64,000 nt of DNA from Dichetophora obliterata. Taxonomy: Eukaryota; Arthropoda; Insecta; Diptera; Sciomyzidae. The stretch spans positions 180,004,361 through 180,068,360 of the forward strand of contig OY986436.1 of assembly GCA_963920525.1 (NCBI GenBank), read 5' to 3'. A program made the translations under genes and the position numbers. Positions 24,201 to 39,200 of this stretch are shown in pieces (position 1 is the first letter of the stretch; every line of letters begins with the position of its first letter). A model generated the notes under the pieces. The model saw nothing but the letters and a program-made list of their open reading frames with translations. It made no database searches and was not told where the DNA came from.

Positions 24201-27200
24201 CAACAGCCGGCGATAGTTTAATATTGCTTATTATTTGAGCACCACTTGTACTGGCGGTGGACACAGTTGAGCCGCCAGCACTATATGCGCCAGAAATCTG
24301 TGGATGAGAAATGAAATTATATTTGGTATTAATTTTACAGATCAATAATAAAGTTATGATGGAACGAAACTTGAAATGTCGTAATCGAAACAACGAAATG
24401 GAATTTTTAAAAAGCTCAAGAGTTTGTATATAGCTCGACGACAAGGACAAGGTGGGATACTCGGTATTTCCATCACTTTTAAATACTTCTAATACTTTAA
24501 AACAAATAAAGCACATTTCTTTAAGTATGAAGCAACTATGTATCCAGAAGGCCTTGTGAAATTTATTTAGTTTTTGTTTTAATAAGGCTTTGTTTCGCAA
24601 AGCCTTTCCCAAATTTTCAAAAAGTTTAAAATTCATACCATATAAATGGAAGATTTTTCACATCACGTCCACTGTGTTTGATATAATAGTTTGAAAATTC
24701 ATGTTTTTTTTAGATTAAAAAAGACTTTTATTTTACTTCGTGTCTTCTAATTATAAAAAGTTTAATATAAATAATTTTTAGGTTCTTTTGAGAAAGTTAA
24801 ATTTAAGAGAAAATTAAAGTTTTTAAACTGTCATAAAAAAAGTTACTCAAACAAGTAACAACTTTTTAAGCCTTGAGAATATTAAGGCTTTTTTAATTAG
24901 TATAAACAAAACATTTATAAATGTTTAAACTTTTCCGGTCAGTTTTTGTGTATTGAGTTTAAATGTTAATCGTTTTCAGTGCTATTCTCCCGCCAGTATC
25001 GAAAGTATCAATTTGCCCATTCACGCTAGCTACTTCAATAGTTCTATACGCACTAGATACTTTTTTGACCCAAGGTAATGCATAAATGGGTCAGTTCAAT
25101 CAACTTCCATCTAGATTGTTTCTTTTTTATGTTTCTAACGTCTTGACTGACTCATAAAATTTATTCTGACGAACTCATACTTCGAAGTGACTTTTTCGAG
25201 AAAATATGACATATAAAGCTTTTCAGTTTCGTTGAGCAACATAAATAAAATATCGGAATAAAAAAATATAAATATATTGAACAAAGAATATCAGTCACTC
25301 TGCCTTGATTTTTTTTTTTTTTTTTGTTTGTTTTAATATCAACTAGCGAAAAAGCTAGGTCGTCATGACTAGTGAAGTAACTAGAGAATGGGTGTGTAAA
25401 AGGTAGCAATTGATCCCTTCCTATGACATGCTCGTGTAAAATTCGCCAGTTGAATACAAAGAAGGTAGATTGAAGTGGAACTAGTACTGGCTACCAAGGG
25501 GTAAGTGAAATCACTAGTTTTGTACTAGTACCATTAACTGCAGGGCTATTATATAAAATTATACTATTATATAATAGCCTATATATTCTATACTATTATA
25601 TTCTATACTATTATATAAAATTGAAGTGCAAATTTTATGCTGCCACATAACTCTAAAAGTACTGGGCGATTGTTATGAAAAAAATTTTAAAATATCATAT
25701 TTGCGCTACAGTTTTATTTAGGGGTATTTTCCATTCGAAATTTTAATAATAAGTATATTTAATTATAGTGTTAAGTTTTTAAAAAATTATCCTAGCTGCT
25801 ACGCATTGCTTCGCTCAAAAAAAAAAACGAAATAAGATATTTTTGATTTCTTTGACATGTATTGCTTTAAAGAGATTGATTAAAAACAAAGTATTCTAGT
25901 ATTCTATATTGTTTTAAAATAAATTTTAAATTACTTACTATGTTATTTTTCAATAATTTTTCAATAAATTGGCGTCCCCTGAAGATGTAGTGAGGGCATT
26001 GCCTACGAAACGTTGGAAAAGCAATGATAAAGAACTTTTGAATTTTTTAACATTTAAAAACAAATCGACCAAAAATCACAATACGCAGAGATATCGCAAA
26101 ACATTTCAGTTTTTGAAACGTAAAACAAACAAACTGGACGTGATAGAAAAAAGAGAGTTTTCCATCTTATTCACCACTATTTAGTTATATATAAGATCAT
26201 TATGTGGCTTTTTAACACAAAGGACATAACAATCTTTTTTCATTCAAAAATGAATTTGATTTTAAATTTTCAAACTGGTTAAATGAATTTCATTTGGGAC
26301 GTTCGTCATCTTGTCTAGCGTCCTTGATTTATGTAAAACCGGCAATAAAACCTATTGAGCTTTTTTAGCAATTTTGTGTTATTAAGTAACTGCTCAGCTG
26401 TTGAAATTTTTTATCGTATACTCCAAGAACACGACTTCATACTCCGTTTTTCGTAGAGGGTCTCAATATTTTTTAAATGGTCAATTCATTAATTAAAAAA
26501 AATATTGATAGTTTTTGATATCGATAAATCAAAAGGTATTTTTATATGTATCTATATTAAATGTTTGCTCAAATTGTTGATGCCGTAGGCTACAAATAGT
26601 CCATTTAACATAAAACTAAAATCTATAAAGTTTCATGCCGATTTATAGACTTTTAAAACTAGCTCAAGAGACCAATAAATGAAGAACAACAAGAGTTCAA
26701 AACATCTCTTCAAGTAATTTTTTTTTTAACGAAAAATTTATGCATTTCGTTTTAAATGTGATTGTTCTTTAAAATGAGTTAACAAACATGAAAATCGGAT
26801 TAAGAGTACCAGAGGTGTGATATTTTACTTTTTATTTCTTGTTTCAATAAAAATAAATCGTAAAAATCCAAATTTGAGAAATTGCAATGAGATGTTGATG
26901 AAATATTTTCTGAAACAACACTTAATACAAATGAGGAGTGCTGTCTGTTCAAAATGTACTATTTAACATTTTTGAAAAAGCTGTTTTTACAATGGTTTAG
27001 AAAATCGTAAATTTTTCCAATATTTTTGTGCATCAAAGTTTATGTTTCTGTTCAAAAGCAGCGTTAATATGCGTTCTGAAAAATTGCTTTTGAAGAAATT
27101 TCTACAAAAGGGACTAAATTCCATACAAGGTTTTAGTTTTTGTAAAATATTTAATCAAACGGGCCTATTAATTTTTTTTTTAAGGACTCAATTAAAAGTT

Positions 27201-30200
27201 TCCTTTAAGCTAAGAAACTGATTATTCAATTAATGAAAGTCCTCAATGAATCCTCATCTCTACGGATGAGATGACGTATTGAGCCCGATATAGGGCACTT
27301 ACGTGTTTAATAAATTAATTATTTCTGTGAAAACTGCTTGTGTATATTTTATTGTTGAGTTTATTCAAGAAATTGTTTAAAAACCTAATCAAAAAGGCCC
27401 ATTTCTTTAGTGACTGCGCAAAAGGACCTATTTTAAATTTGAAATCTCTATAATTTTGAAACCATTTAAATTTTTTATTCATGCTTACATCATATATTAG
27501 ATGTGGATAGATAGATATATATATATATATATATATAACTGTGTTAATAGAGTCTCAGAAATGTAAGCACAACAAAAAATAGACTTTTTTCAGTTTTTTT
27601 TCAACCTCATACACTGTCGAAATAAGCCCCTTTGAGCAGACACTCCTCAAATACAAAAGATTGTGTGATTACGGGTTTGTTCAATTACTCAATAATGCAC
27701 AATTACTGCTGCACTATTCAAAGCATTGCATTTTGTGAAGAAATGTCAAGCAACGTAGCAAAAGTGCAACGTTTTAAGAGGAAATGGCAGCAGCAAGAGC
27801 AACATAAAATTTAATGTTGCTTTAGTAAAAATGAGGATACTAATATAGTACTAATTTTAATAGTAAGTATTAAAATCAGTAATAAAATTAATATTTTATG
27901 ATAATTGAGAAGATTTTTATGTTTTTTTTAATTATTTTATTGTTATTTGGATTAAAGCAGATATTAAATTGTTAATTTGGTGCTCTGTGAAAGCAGGAAG
28001 GCAATAGCAGGGCAGAAAAGCAGGTGCATTGGCATAAGCAGTGCAGAAAAGCAAGAATGCAGCAAAGCATGTGCAATATTTTGTCGATACTGAACAAATC
28101 CTACGTTGCTTACCCAATCCCCAAAAATACAAAAATACAAAATTTTAAAAAATACGACATAACGGGGTGCTATAGCATAGTCTTTAGCTATTTTGTGAAA
28201 AAAAAAATTATGAAAGCCAAAACTCGGATCAAAAAGTTATAGATGTTGAAACTTGATTTTGTTTTCAAAAATCCTCAAAGTTTGGGCATTTGCATTTCAA
28301 GCAAAACAAATAAAAATCATAAGAAATTTAAAAAACTATATTTATCATTTGAAATGATTTCAATAATTTTAAAAAATATTTCTGATTTTCGTTTTGAAAA
28401 AATGCAGTAATAATTAATACATTAATTTTGAATATTTTGAAATAGCAAATCTACAACATTGCCTTAGTGAAATATTACCGTTAAACACTTCAATTTGTGA
28501 TTAATACGATTATTATATTTTTCTGTTCCAATTATTAATTTTTGGGGAAAAAACAGCAAAGGATGAGAATAGAAAATCTTGATCACAAATTTATTTAGGT
28601 TAAACTGAGTTTTCACAGATTCTCGGGTGGCCAAAAATATGTCAGCGACCACATTAATAGCGATTTGAAAATCAAAAGTTTAATAACAGCATCCTGTAGC
28701 TCTTCTTCCACTATTTTTCCGCTACATACGCTTGTGCTCCTTGTAGTCCTTCCACCATCGTAACCCTGCCCAAACATAAAATCACAATCTATGCTGATGT
28801 CCTTATATTCAGCCCAATCATCAAAAATTTTCTCCCTTGAGTTGTAAAAGGGCGTTTTCGGTTTTAAGATAGCAGATAAAGACATCTATTTTTTTTTGTT
28901 TTACACTAATGAATATTGGCATTTGATAAACCAAATTGAATTAAAAATTTCCAAAAATTTAAAAACGGAAACTTCCTTTTACAACTCCCAGGAGAAAATT
29001 TTTCATGATTTGGCTGATTATCTATGATCTGAAAGAATAGGTCTCAATTCAGTCCAAAATTGAAGTGGTTTGCAACTTTTTACGCTGTTGCGTTGTAGTT
29101 GCCTTAATGCTAATCTATCAGATTTTTGTACTTTCTGGACCCTAAGGAGGAGGGGTTTTAACCCCTTAAAAACCCCACTTCTCTACGGACCTGAATCGCC
29201 ATATGAGTTATATGAAAGGGTATTTTGTTTTTGTGTCATAACTTTAGCTAGGGTAATGCTAAAAGCTCCAGATTTTGTGTGTTTATAAAGATATATGCGT
29301 GAAACACATCTACATCAATAACTCAGTTCTGTCTTAAGTAGACTTATGCGATTATTGCTTGTGAACACAGATATATATACATTTAAATTAATTTAAAACG
29401 GCGGAGCTTATTGCACGCACATTTGGTTTGGTAAAGACATTGTAGGATTATATGGGAAAATTAATAGTAAATTCAATTTTTTTCGCATTTTATTGCTAAC
29501 ACAAAATGATAAAATTATTTATTTCCAAGTTTTTTCAAGTCATGAAATTATGGCGAATTTTGTTTATAATGCAAATTACCTTTCCCGCTGAACTGCCGAC
29601 GGACGAACTCATGCCAATTATACCCGCTTTGATAATATTAGGCTGTTTCCGGAAGACGGTATGAGCTCCAGAAGCAATGGTGTTCGAGAGAGTCAGCGTG
29701 TTGCCTGCACCAGATGTTGAGACCAGCATTGATGATGGCAAAGTCTTAAATACGCTGCTATTAGCAGCTGTTGCTATTGAACTGCCACCTGTAACAAGGG
29801 TAGCACCATTGTTGAGAGTTTCTATCTTGCCAGCGCTACTGCTGGATAAAACGATGGGCAACAATTTTGTTGTCAAGACTTTTCCTTGGGTTGGCTGCAT
29901 TGGCGTTTGTTCTATGCTACTGCTGTTATTGTTCAATTGTATGACGGCTGGTGGGGTATGCGTTGGAGTAGATGGCAGATGTGCTGCTGTTGCTAAATTG
30001 CTGCTTGTTATTGTGGTGCCTTCAATAATGTTGAAAAGTTGGTTCGATTGGTTCGCACTATCTCTGTCTGTCGCAGATGTGACAGCTATTGGGTATTTTT
30101 TCGTAGTCGTTAGTTTGGTGCCAGGTGGAAGTATCGTGGTGTTCATTGTGCGTAATTTGCTGGCAGCTGCTGAAAGTTGCGGCAACGTCATTATTTGTGG

Positions 30201-33200
30201 TGGTGTTGTAGATGACTGCACGGCTGCTGCGACAGCTGCTGGGGATTGACGATCTTCCACGATATATTTTTGCACTGGTGTCGAGATAAGTTGTTTGTCA
30301 GATTTTGAACCGTGTAGAATTGTTGGTGAGCTGCTGCTGCTAGCAGCTGCGTCCATTGGTTGCACGCGCAAGTTTGTTACACCTGTTGATAGTACAGTCG
30401 GTGGTGGTATATGTAGCTTTGTCAAATTCTTTGATATGTCTTTTTTAGAAGCAGCAATAGTAGCTTCATTGCTCTCCTCAATCGGCTCCAAGTCCATATC
30501 AATTGGAGTGGTCGAGTAAGACATTTGTTGATTTTGATTTGTGTCTTTTGAATGCGACGTCATTGATTTCTGTTCTTGGTGTTGCGACAGTTGACTTTGT
30601 AGTTCTTGCTGTTGTTTCTGTTGCAGTTGTTGTTCACGCGATATTTGTCCACGCTTGCCTTTCGCTCCTGTTTGACGCTTGGTTTGCGCGACTCGACTTT
30701 TCTTTGTTGCTGATTTTTGTTTTTGCACTTGTTGTTGGTAGGCTTGTTTTTGTTGCTGCTGTTGTTGTTGTATTTTAGAGTGGTTGTGATAGAGTTTACG
30801 AATATTGCTGGTAGCTGTAAGTGGCCCAACATCTGTAGCATACTGAGTTTGTTGCTGCATTTTAATTGGGGATGCTTCAGTGACGCTGCGTCTCTTACTG
30901 TTTGATTGTTGACTATCCGGTATGTTGCGCTTCAATGTTTTCTTAGGTGCTGTTGGGATGTCCGGAACCTTGAACTTGAGTAAGTATTAAAAATGTTAGA
31001 AATGTTAAAATATTAAATGTTAAAATAAGTTTTATTTTTATAAATATTTTATTTCAAACAGATTTCGTCGTCTTTTGCCTTTTAATGGTCCTATGCCCTA
31101 AAAAATGTCTGTTCCCTAAGACCATTAAAAAGGCATAACTTTGCATAGCTTTTTTTCTTGGGATATCATTAAGATACGAAAAATTGACAAATGTTTTCAT
31201 AGTTAAGAATAAAACAGTTACATTTCTTCTGCCAATAAAATTAAGAAGGTATATTAAAAAAAATAAAAAAGAAAGGAATAAAATAACATTATCTGCTACG
31301 CACACGTCCCACAGGGAAAATTTAATGAAAAAACTGGACATAAGTAAAAAAACTGAAGTTGCAAAAAAACGCCCTTGGTATTGTTTTTCTTCAAGTAAAA
31401 TAACCTGCCCGTCGAGTTACATTCGAAGAAATCCCCTCTGCTGTTGCTACTTTCTGCACTGTGCTTCGGAATTTGCACATCGAAAGTCAGTCGATTTTTT
31501 TTAAATAATTAGTGTTTTTGTGCGGGCCACGCACTCTACCTATTAGGCTACGGTCGCCACCTAGTGGGTAGTGTGAACAAAAAACGCAGTACATACATAG
31601 AAACAGATACTGCGTTTTCCCTTTGTATTTGTAGTTAATGCTTTTTACTTTTTTATTTTTGTGACGAAAAAATCTTTTCAATATTGATTTTTAAACTATG
31701 ATTTTTGAAATAAATATCCTTGTGCAAGATATGGTTTTAAGAATATATCATTTCAATATCATAAATATATAAACAAAAAAGTTATTTACTATATAAAACG
31801 TACATTTGATGTAGATACGGCTTTTTGAACTTATTTAAATTTAAAGAAGAAACAATAAAAAAGCAGCAACTACAGTGTTTGTTCCACAGTTTTGGCATTT
31901 TTAATAAAATCGAAAAAATTTCATTAATATTGAAAGCAAACTGGATTTCACTATCCTGTAGAACCAAATATTTATAACCATCTAAACCCTAATCATTGAA
32001 TATTTGATAAATTACTGTAAGTCATTTATCTCAGAATACTGAGTATGTATATGCCGCGCTCTTCCTTATGACGGCAGAATAGTGAGGTCGAATACTGAAT
32101 TCCGACGCTGTGCGACCTATAACTCCAAAGCTATTCGATATAGCAATTTGGGTTGTATAGGTTGTATGGGAGGTGCCATTCCCCATTGTCCAACTCCCAT
32201 TAATTGTCATCAGTGAATCGGCACGTGTAAATTGTGGTCGAATACCGAATTTCGAGGATGTGCGAGCCATAACTCCAAAGCTATTTGATATGGCAAATCT
32301 TTTATAGAATTGTGGGCGGTGAAATTGGGTGTGGCAATTGTTTCTGAAACCATCTCGTACTCGAAACAAATCCATTGCCAAAATTTGGGCTCAACCGGAC
32401 CAGTAGTTTAGAAGTCTTTTGATCTTTTATTAAAAGTAGACGTAGCTATAGTGACCACGCCCATTTTTAGTATAGTTACCGACAGTTATCATACGAACTT
32501 AATTTTCCAAATTTTAGTAAAAAACAATCAAAACAGTCTTAAATATAATATTTTTATTGATTTGTGGGCAGTTAAAGGGAGTGTGGCAACATTTACTTTT
32601 TTCCTGAACCTTAGCTTAGCAATTACGAATAAACCCGTAGAAGGAAGAAGTTCAATTTAGTCCAGTCGTTCCCAAGTTTTAAGCATCCGAACTAATCACG
32701 ATCCATTTTTTTATATATAGATTAGACCGAAAAACCCTTCGCTTTTTTTTGGGGCATGTTGAAAAATAGCTTTAATGACATCTCAAAAGCACTTACTGAA
32801 ATTTTTGTCCCAAAATATTAACCCTTAGGCACTGCTAGTCTTCAATTTTCAAAAATTTTCACCACATAAGTGTTTTTTTCAAAAATTTTTTCAACAGAGA
32901 ATGTGATGATCGATGGTTTATCTCAGGATCTAACATTATGTTTTCGAAGTCGCTGAACACGATGGGACTATTTTTGGTTTTGTTCGATCAAGGTTTCTAT
33001 TAAAATTTAAGCAAAAACACAAAATTGACAAAAAAAGTAATAGCCTTTTTTTATTATCACATTCAATGCTTGACAGTAAGAGCTTGAAATTTTTCGACCA
33101 ATCCAAATAAGCAAGATTTTTGGCCCATCAAAAGAGATCATAATCATGAAAACCTTGTAATTTTGAAGCATTTTTTTCAAGATATGTGATAAATGCTGAA

Positions 33201-36200
33201 AAAGAAAGTTCAAAAAAAGGAAGTATTGCGTCTGATGGATCTATACGTCATTAAAAGTTTCTGAAAATTATTTCTGACTAGTTCAAAGCAGTGTTGCTGT
33301 GAATACGTCGAACCTGACGGACGCGAAATTTCAGTCTGTGTCTTCATAATTCTTCTGAATTATTATGAAAGGTAATGATGTTTTCAATTTTTTGTGGTTT
33401 TTGTATGGAGATTCTCAGAAGGGTGGCAGATTGAAAGCAGGTGCTTTCCGAAGAAATGTTGAAGAGGAAAAATTAATACGATCAGCCTAAGGATCATAGA
33501 TTTTTTGATATAAACTGTAATAGACATTTATTTCATTTTGAGTTTTTTGTATAGGGACCCCCAGAAGGGTGTCAGATGGAGTTAAGGTGGGTTCAAAAGA
33601 AATGTTAAGAAGAAAAAATTAATAAGACCAGCTCATAACTGTAATATACATTTTTTCTATTTTTTGTGATTTTTGTATTGGGACTCTCAGAATGGACCTG
33701 CAAATACATTTGACCTCTCTCGGGGTCATAGATTTTTTGATATGAACTATAATAGAAAAAAGTTTCTTTATTTTGCGTTTTTCGTATGGGGGCCACCACA
33801 ATAGATCCTCCTACAATATTTGCAATTTTTTAACGTCAAAAATATCGAATCACGGTCATACAGTGTTGCGCAAAACAATAATATCAGTGCGCAGCTACAA
33901 AATCGTGTATCTTTTTTAACATTGGGGACACACAAAAATTACTATTGGAATCAGCTTTTGTAATAAAAAAGAAAAAACTATCACATTTATTATTATAGTA
34001 AACTTTAATTAGTTATTATAAATTTTAATATTCAAATAATACTTTTATTTATATTAAATTTTTTTCATATGTGTATGAAAGTACTTTTGTTTCCTTAAAA
34101 AAAAACTATTTGTAAAAACTTAAATTTTCATATTAATAACCAGTTTCGGTTTCGGCCGAATATTATAAAATGGCCGAATATTCGGTTTCGGTTTCGATTT
34201 CAACAAAATTCCAGTTTCGGTCGGACACTAGTTATAGTTTAAACACTTCTGCCTGAAATTGTGACATTGAGTTGCAATTTATTGTTTTTTAGACTCAGTC
34301 TTGCAAAAGAGCACCTAAATTGGACAGTGCAAAAATGGGAATTTTTTTTTTTTAGCGATGAATCAAAGTTCAACTTGAATAAATCAGATGTGATGTTCAC
34401 GGTACGGCGCCGCCCAAGTACACGACTTGAAGCCCGAAACTGCAAAATAAATTTTAAGCGCGGAGGCGGTGGCATTATTGTATGGACTTGTTTTTCGAAA
34501 AATCAATGGAATTATGGATTGATTTGCAACGGGTGTTTTTTATATAGTGATACAAGTTTAAATCATAATAAAACATAGTAATATATTTTTAATATCAATG
34601 ATTTAATACTATGTGGCCGCCACGACTGGCGCGTACAAGGCGCAATCTGGAACACCAATTTTCACAAACTTTTCGCAGCATTTGCGGCCGTATCTCGCCG
34701 ATAACTCTTCAAATGTTGATTTCCAGGTGTTCAATTGTTTGTGGTTTATTGACGTAGACAAGTGACTTTACATTACCCCAAAGAAAATAATCCAATGGGG
34801 TTAAATCACACGATCTTGGTGGCCAATTGGGCCATTTCGTGAATTTATTTTTTCGTCAAAAGTTTCCTTGAGTAAATCAATTGTAGCGCCCGCTGTGTGG
34901 CATGTGGCTCCGTCCTCTTGGAACCACATATCAGCAAGATTAATGCCAGCTAATTGAGGTACGAAATAACTTCGAATCATGTTCCTATACCGTTCACCAT
35001 TGACAGTAACATTCTGACCATCATCGTTTTTGAAGACATATGGGCCAATGACTCCGCCAGCCCATAAAGCGCACCAAACAGTAATTTTCTGTGGATGTAA
35101 TGGTGCTTCGTCAAAAGCTTGTGGATTCTCCTCACTCCAAATACGACAATTCTGTTTATTTACGTACCCATTCAACATAGGCTTCAAAATAGGCTTCATC
35201 GGAAAATTAAATTTTCCATGGAAATTCAAAATCAATATCAATTTGTGCTTCAGCCCATTCGCCGAGTTGCCGGCGCATACGATGTTCGTTTGGCTTTAAT
35301 TCCTGCACAAGTTGAATCTTTAAAGATTTTAAGCCAAGATCTTTTCGTTAAATCTTCCATAAAAAGGAAGGACACAACCCCAGTTGCTGAGAACGGCGAC
35401 GAATTGATTGATGAGGATCATCTTCAATGCTTTCCTGTACAGCGGCTACAGATTCTTCAGTGCGCACTGTTCGGCGTCTCACGGGATGCACATTATTAAT
35501 AACAGTAAATGTGGTCCGAAAACGATCTATTGTTCTTCGAATTAGCAGCTCTAAAGTACGATTATGTACGCCATAAAATGAACGAAGTGCACGATGAGTT
35601 TGACGAACAGAACCATTATTTTGATTAAAAATTTCCACAATTTGCACGCGTTGCTCTGGTGTAAGTCGATCCATAATAAAATGTCAAAGCAAACTAAACA
35701 AAAAGCAACTATCAGCTGTTAAATGGGTGGTCAAATAAAGCAGTGATGCCAACTCAAAGTTGTATCACTCTATATAAAACACCCTTTATATTAAGACATT
35801 TTAGAAAGATGCGACCACATGCAGAATAAAATATGCCGCTTAAGTGAACGTTTCAGCCCGACAACGACTCGACTCACACTTCAAATCTCATCAAAGATTA
35901 CATTAGAGGCAATGGGATTCAAGTCCTTGATTGACCGGTACAATCACAATGACTTGAGTCCCATCAAAAAGCTTTTTGGTATTTTTAAGGTAAAAGTTTC
36001 TGGTCAAAGGTTTTCTTATAAGACTGCACTGTATGTAGCCTTGAAACTTAATAGGGAACAAATACCTAATACCAACATATCTACATTAATAGAGTCGCTG
36101 CCGCTCAAATGTGCAGCGGTTATCAAGAATAATGGATCTTACACCAAATATTAATTATGTTGCTTTTGTTTTGTTCTCAGACAAATTGAATGTAGTCACA

Positions 36201-39200
36201 TTAATTTTAAATTTAATAAAAAAACACAAAACCAAATTTGAATATGATTTGTTTTTAATATGATTTGGTTCCTATAATCATTTTTGTGTGTTCCCAATAT
36301 TTAAAAAGATATACGATTTTGTAGCAGCGCACTGATTTTGTTGCTATTATGTTGCGCAACACTGTATATCTCATATTTTAACTATCACAAACCATAAAAT
36401 CAGTATTACCAACTGAAACCCCAACCAATGACAGTGTAAATATAAAATAAAGTATTTTTCTTGAGATTTTCTTTTTCTCTGTCTCTTTCACAACTTTCAG
36501 AACTTTAACGGGTGTACTATATACATGCTAATCTGTAATTTTTTTAATAATGCAATTGATTGAATGCGGAAGCGCTTGCTTTTATTTCTGTCATCCATCT
36601 TCGGTTGAATATACAGTGATGTAAAATGTAAAAATAAATATACAAAAAAAATTATATCATAAAAATATTAAAAAAATTTATTTAATATTCGAGATATTTA
36701 TTTTTCAAATTTTATTCATTATTACTGCATGTTTATGTAAAACGAAACGAAGGCTGAACGTGGTACGAGTGTAAGTGTAAGCAATACATTTTTCCATATC
36801 AAAAAATATTGTTGCTCGTTTCTTTCACGACGTTCATAATTCGTTTCGTTTTACATAAACATGCAGTTAATTTTTTCATTATGAATTTGTTAATCATTAT
36901 TCATGTTTTATTCATTATTCATTTTTTATTTATTAATTCTATATTCATTATTAATTTTTTATTCATTATTAATTTTTTATTCATTATACATTTTTTTCAT
37001 TATTAATTTTTTATTCATTATTCATTTTTCATTATTAATTTTTTATTCATTATTCATTTGTTGTTAATTTTTTATTCATTATTAATTTGTTTTTCATTTT
37101 TTATATATGGTTGAATATGATGAATAACAAACGAATAATGAATAAAAAATTTATAATGAATGCAAAGTGAATAATGAATAAAAAATTACTAATGAATAAC
37201 AAATAAATTATGAATAAAAAATTCAAAATGAATAAAAAATAAATAATGAATAAAAAAAGAATAATTGAAAATTCTAAAATTCTTTGTGAATTGCAATCTT
37301 TGTGAATAGCATTCAAATGAAAAAAAAAATCATTAATTATTCTGAATAAAAAAATATGTAATTGAATTGAATAATTAATATTTTTTTTTTAAATTAATGT
37401 GAATTAAAAATTTTATTTATAAATCAATTTTGCATTCAATGTATGCATTCTTATTTCGTTATTCACTGTGTAAGGACTAAATTTGTACCAAATTTAGCCC
37501 ACATGCGAATTAATGTTTTACTCCTAGGCATGAGCTACAGAGGTCACACCGTGTAACACCAAAACACGCGAAAGTGCGATAAAGCCGTCAAGGCAGCAGC
37601 ACACTGCCGAGCAGGCACCTGCTAGGAGACACCTGAAAATCCCTGTGGGTAAACGAACCCCGGGAGAGAACGTCAGATTAAGACGCACGCAGATTGCCTC
37701 GGGCCTGGCGCCATAGATTTTATTATTATTTATTTTGCTTTTGTAATTATTCTCATTGAAAACCATTAAAACATTGAATTTAGAGAAAGTGGTCCTGTTT
37801 TCATTTTGGCTGGCTATAGGTGGACTAATGTCAGGGTAGTTTGGCAAAGCATTGCTCTAGTAACCTTAGTTCATGACGTCAGTCATTGGGCGAGCATTGA
37901 CAAATTAACCATGGTTAATTTGCCACTGCGACCCACTGTATCGCGAAAATACGCCAAAACGACGTCACGAGCTGTTACCGGCAGTTTTGGCCATAATGAC
38001 TAACACTTATGAACATGCGTCGGAAAGTTAAGTCAACATCGATACTTACCGCTTGAAAAGTCGAATACATTAGTCACCTAAATCTGTCATGAGTAAAGTA
38101 GCGTAGAGGTCGACCCTACCCTAGTGGGACAGTTGGCCCTACAAAATCATGACATGAACATTTGACGCACCAATGGGTTTCCAGGGTTAATCATAAATAG
38201 CGACCATCAATTGCGCAGTTATATAAATGCGTATATATGTAAATGTGTATAATTCTTTGGTATTTTTCTCGCACATAGGCAACATCAGGCGATTTAATAA
38301 CGGGACCCCATTGAAACGCTTGGCACCAAAGCGCATGACGACACCGAGAGAATACGAGAATCGAGAAGGTTCGTACCGCTGAGAGGATGTCACCGACACA
38401 ATGCCGAAGTAACTCAGAATACCGATGCCAGCAAGAAATGAGCAACATGACGACAATAGAACACGACAACAAGACCCTAAGAACGGGCAGCATGATGAGA
38501 GCAGCGAATTATTGCAACATCACGTAGGAACGACGAGAATGGGACAACCAGCAACATGTTTCACTGGAAGCAACATGTTGATAATTCCAGACTCAGGAAT
38601 GTTGCCAGAGAGGGCAACATAACCGAAGCTAGCAGACGATGTCTCGGCAAACAAGAGACTGCTGGAAACACTAATCAGCAACATTTTGTCGAGATGACTA
38701 CATAAGAGCGAACCGAGACTCAAGTCGGGGAGTCGCTTGTCAGACGTGAACGTGAAAAGAACAAAATTTGTGAAGTCTATTTTAAAATCTAAAAACCCAG
38801 TGATAGGACAGCCAGCGGTAACTTCAATATAACTAGAAGTCAAGTACTGCCAGCTGCGAACCGAGTGTCCTGACGAAAGGATATCAGATTGTCCCAAGGA
38901 TCATCAGGAGCTCAACTCACGGTATAGAGGGACGTCACTAAATTCTACAAACGTGCACGTGTTGGTGAGGTAGACCCAGTGTAAGGTGAGTGTACCAAGT
39001 AAACGTGGAGTGCAGAGTGAAGTGTTCTGTGTGGAGAAGTGATCCTATCCCACACATAGTGTTCCCAAAGAAAAAAATAAAAGTAGTAATCGTGGTATTA
39101 AAATTACTCGAGCTACAAACAAACACCCATCCTCCCATCCTTTTTATTTCAACCAGTGCGTGGGCCCTACTCGGGCTGGGAGAAATAACTCACATTTTCC

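Larger units (their letters stand above)
24298..29579. other. EMSY intron 4 (5.3 kb)
   Basis: No gene seen. Contains short AT microsatellites (25556-25620; (TA)n at 27512-27537), a small ORF at 25969-26184 without a clear family, and repeats at 28812-29022 and 29225-29370. Confidence 0.5.
33861..36364 (+). mobile_element. Tc1-family transposon interrupted by another transposon
   Basis: Terminal inverted repeats cagtgttgcgcaa (33861) and ttgcgcaacactg (36352-36364) flanked by TA on both sides; they continue through cagtgcgc-gctacaaaatcgt-tatcttttt. Net length without the 34531-35784 insertion is about 1250 bp. The 5' half of the transposase is missing or replaced, partly by a cggtttcgg-rich segment at 34137-34228. 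Confidence 0.9.

Noticed and set aside
24298..24636. N-terminal extension of EMSY exon 5 (open frame to 24636)
   Set aside because: A good acceptor at 24298 joins exon 4 in phase, and the upstream peptide is Lys/Phe-rich and unlike the rest of the protein.
25969..26184. Small ORF with 'gaagatg…cgaaacgttgg' text as a Penelope/hammerhead ribozyme
   Set aside because: The core and stems do not fit the hammerhead consensus (no proper cleavage triplet or G-C closing pair), and no Penelope RT is near.
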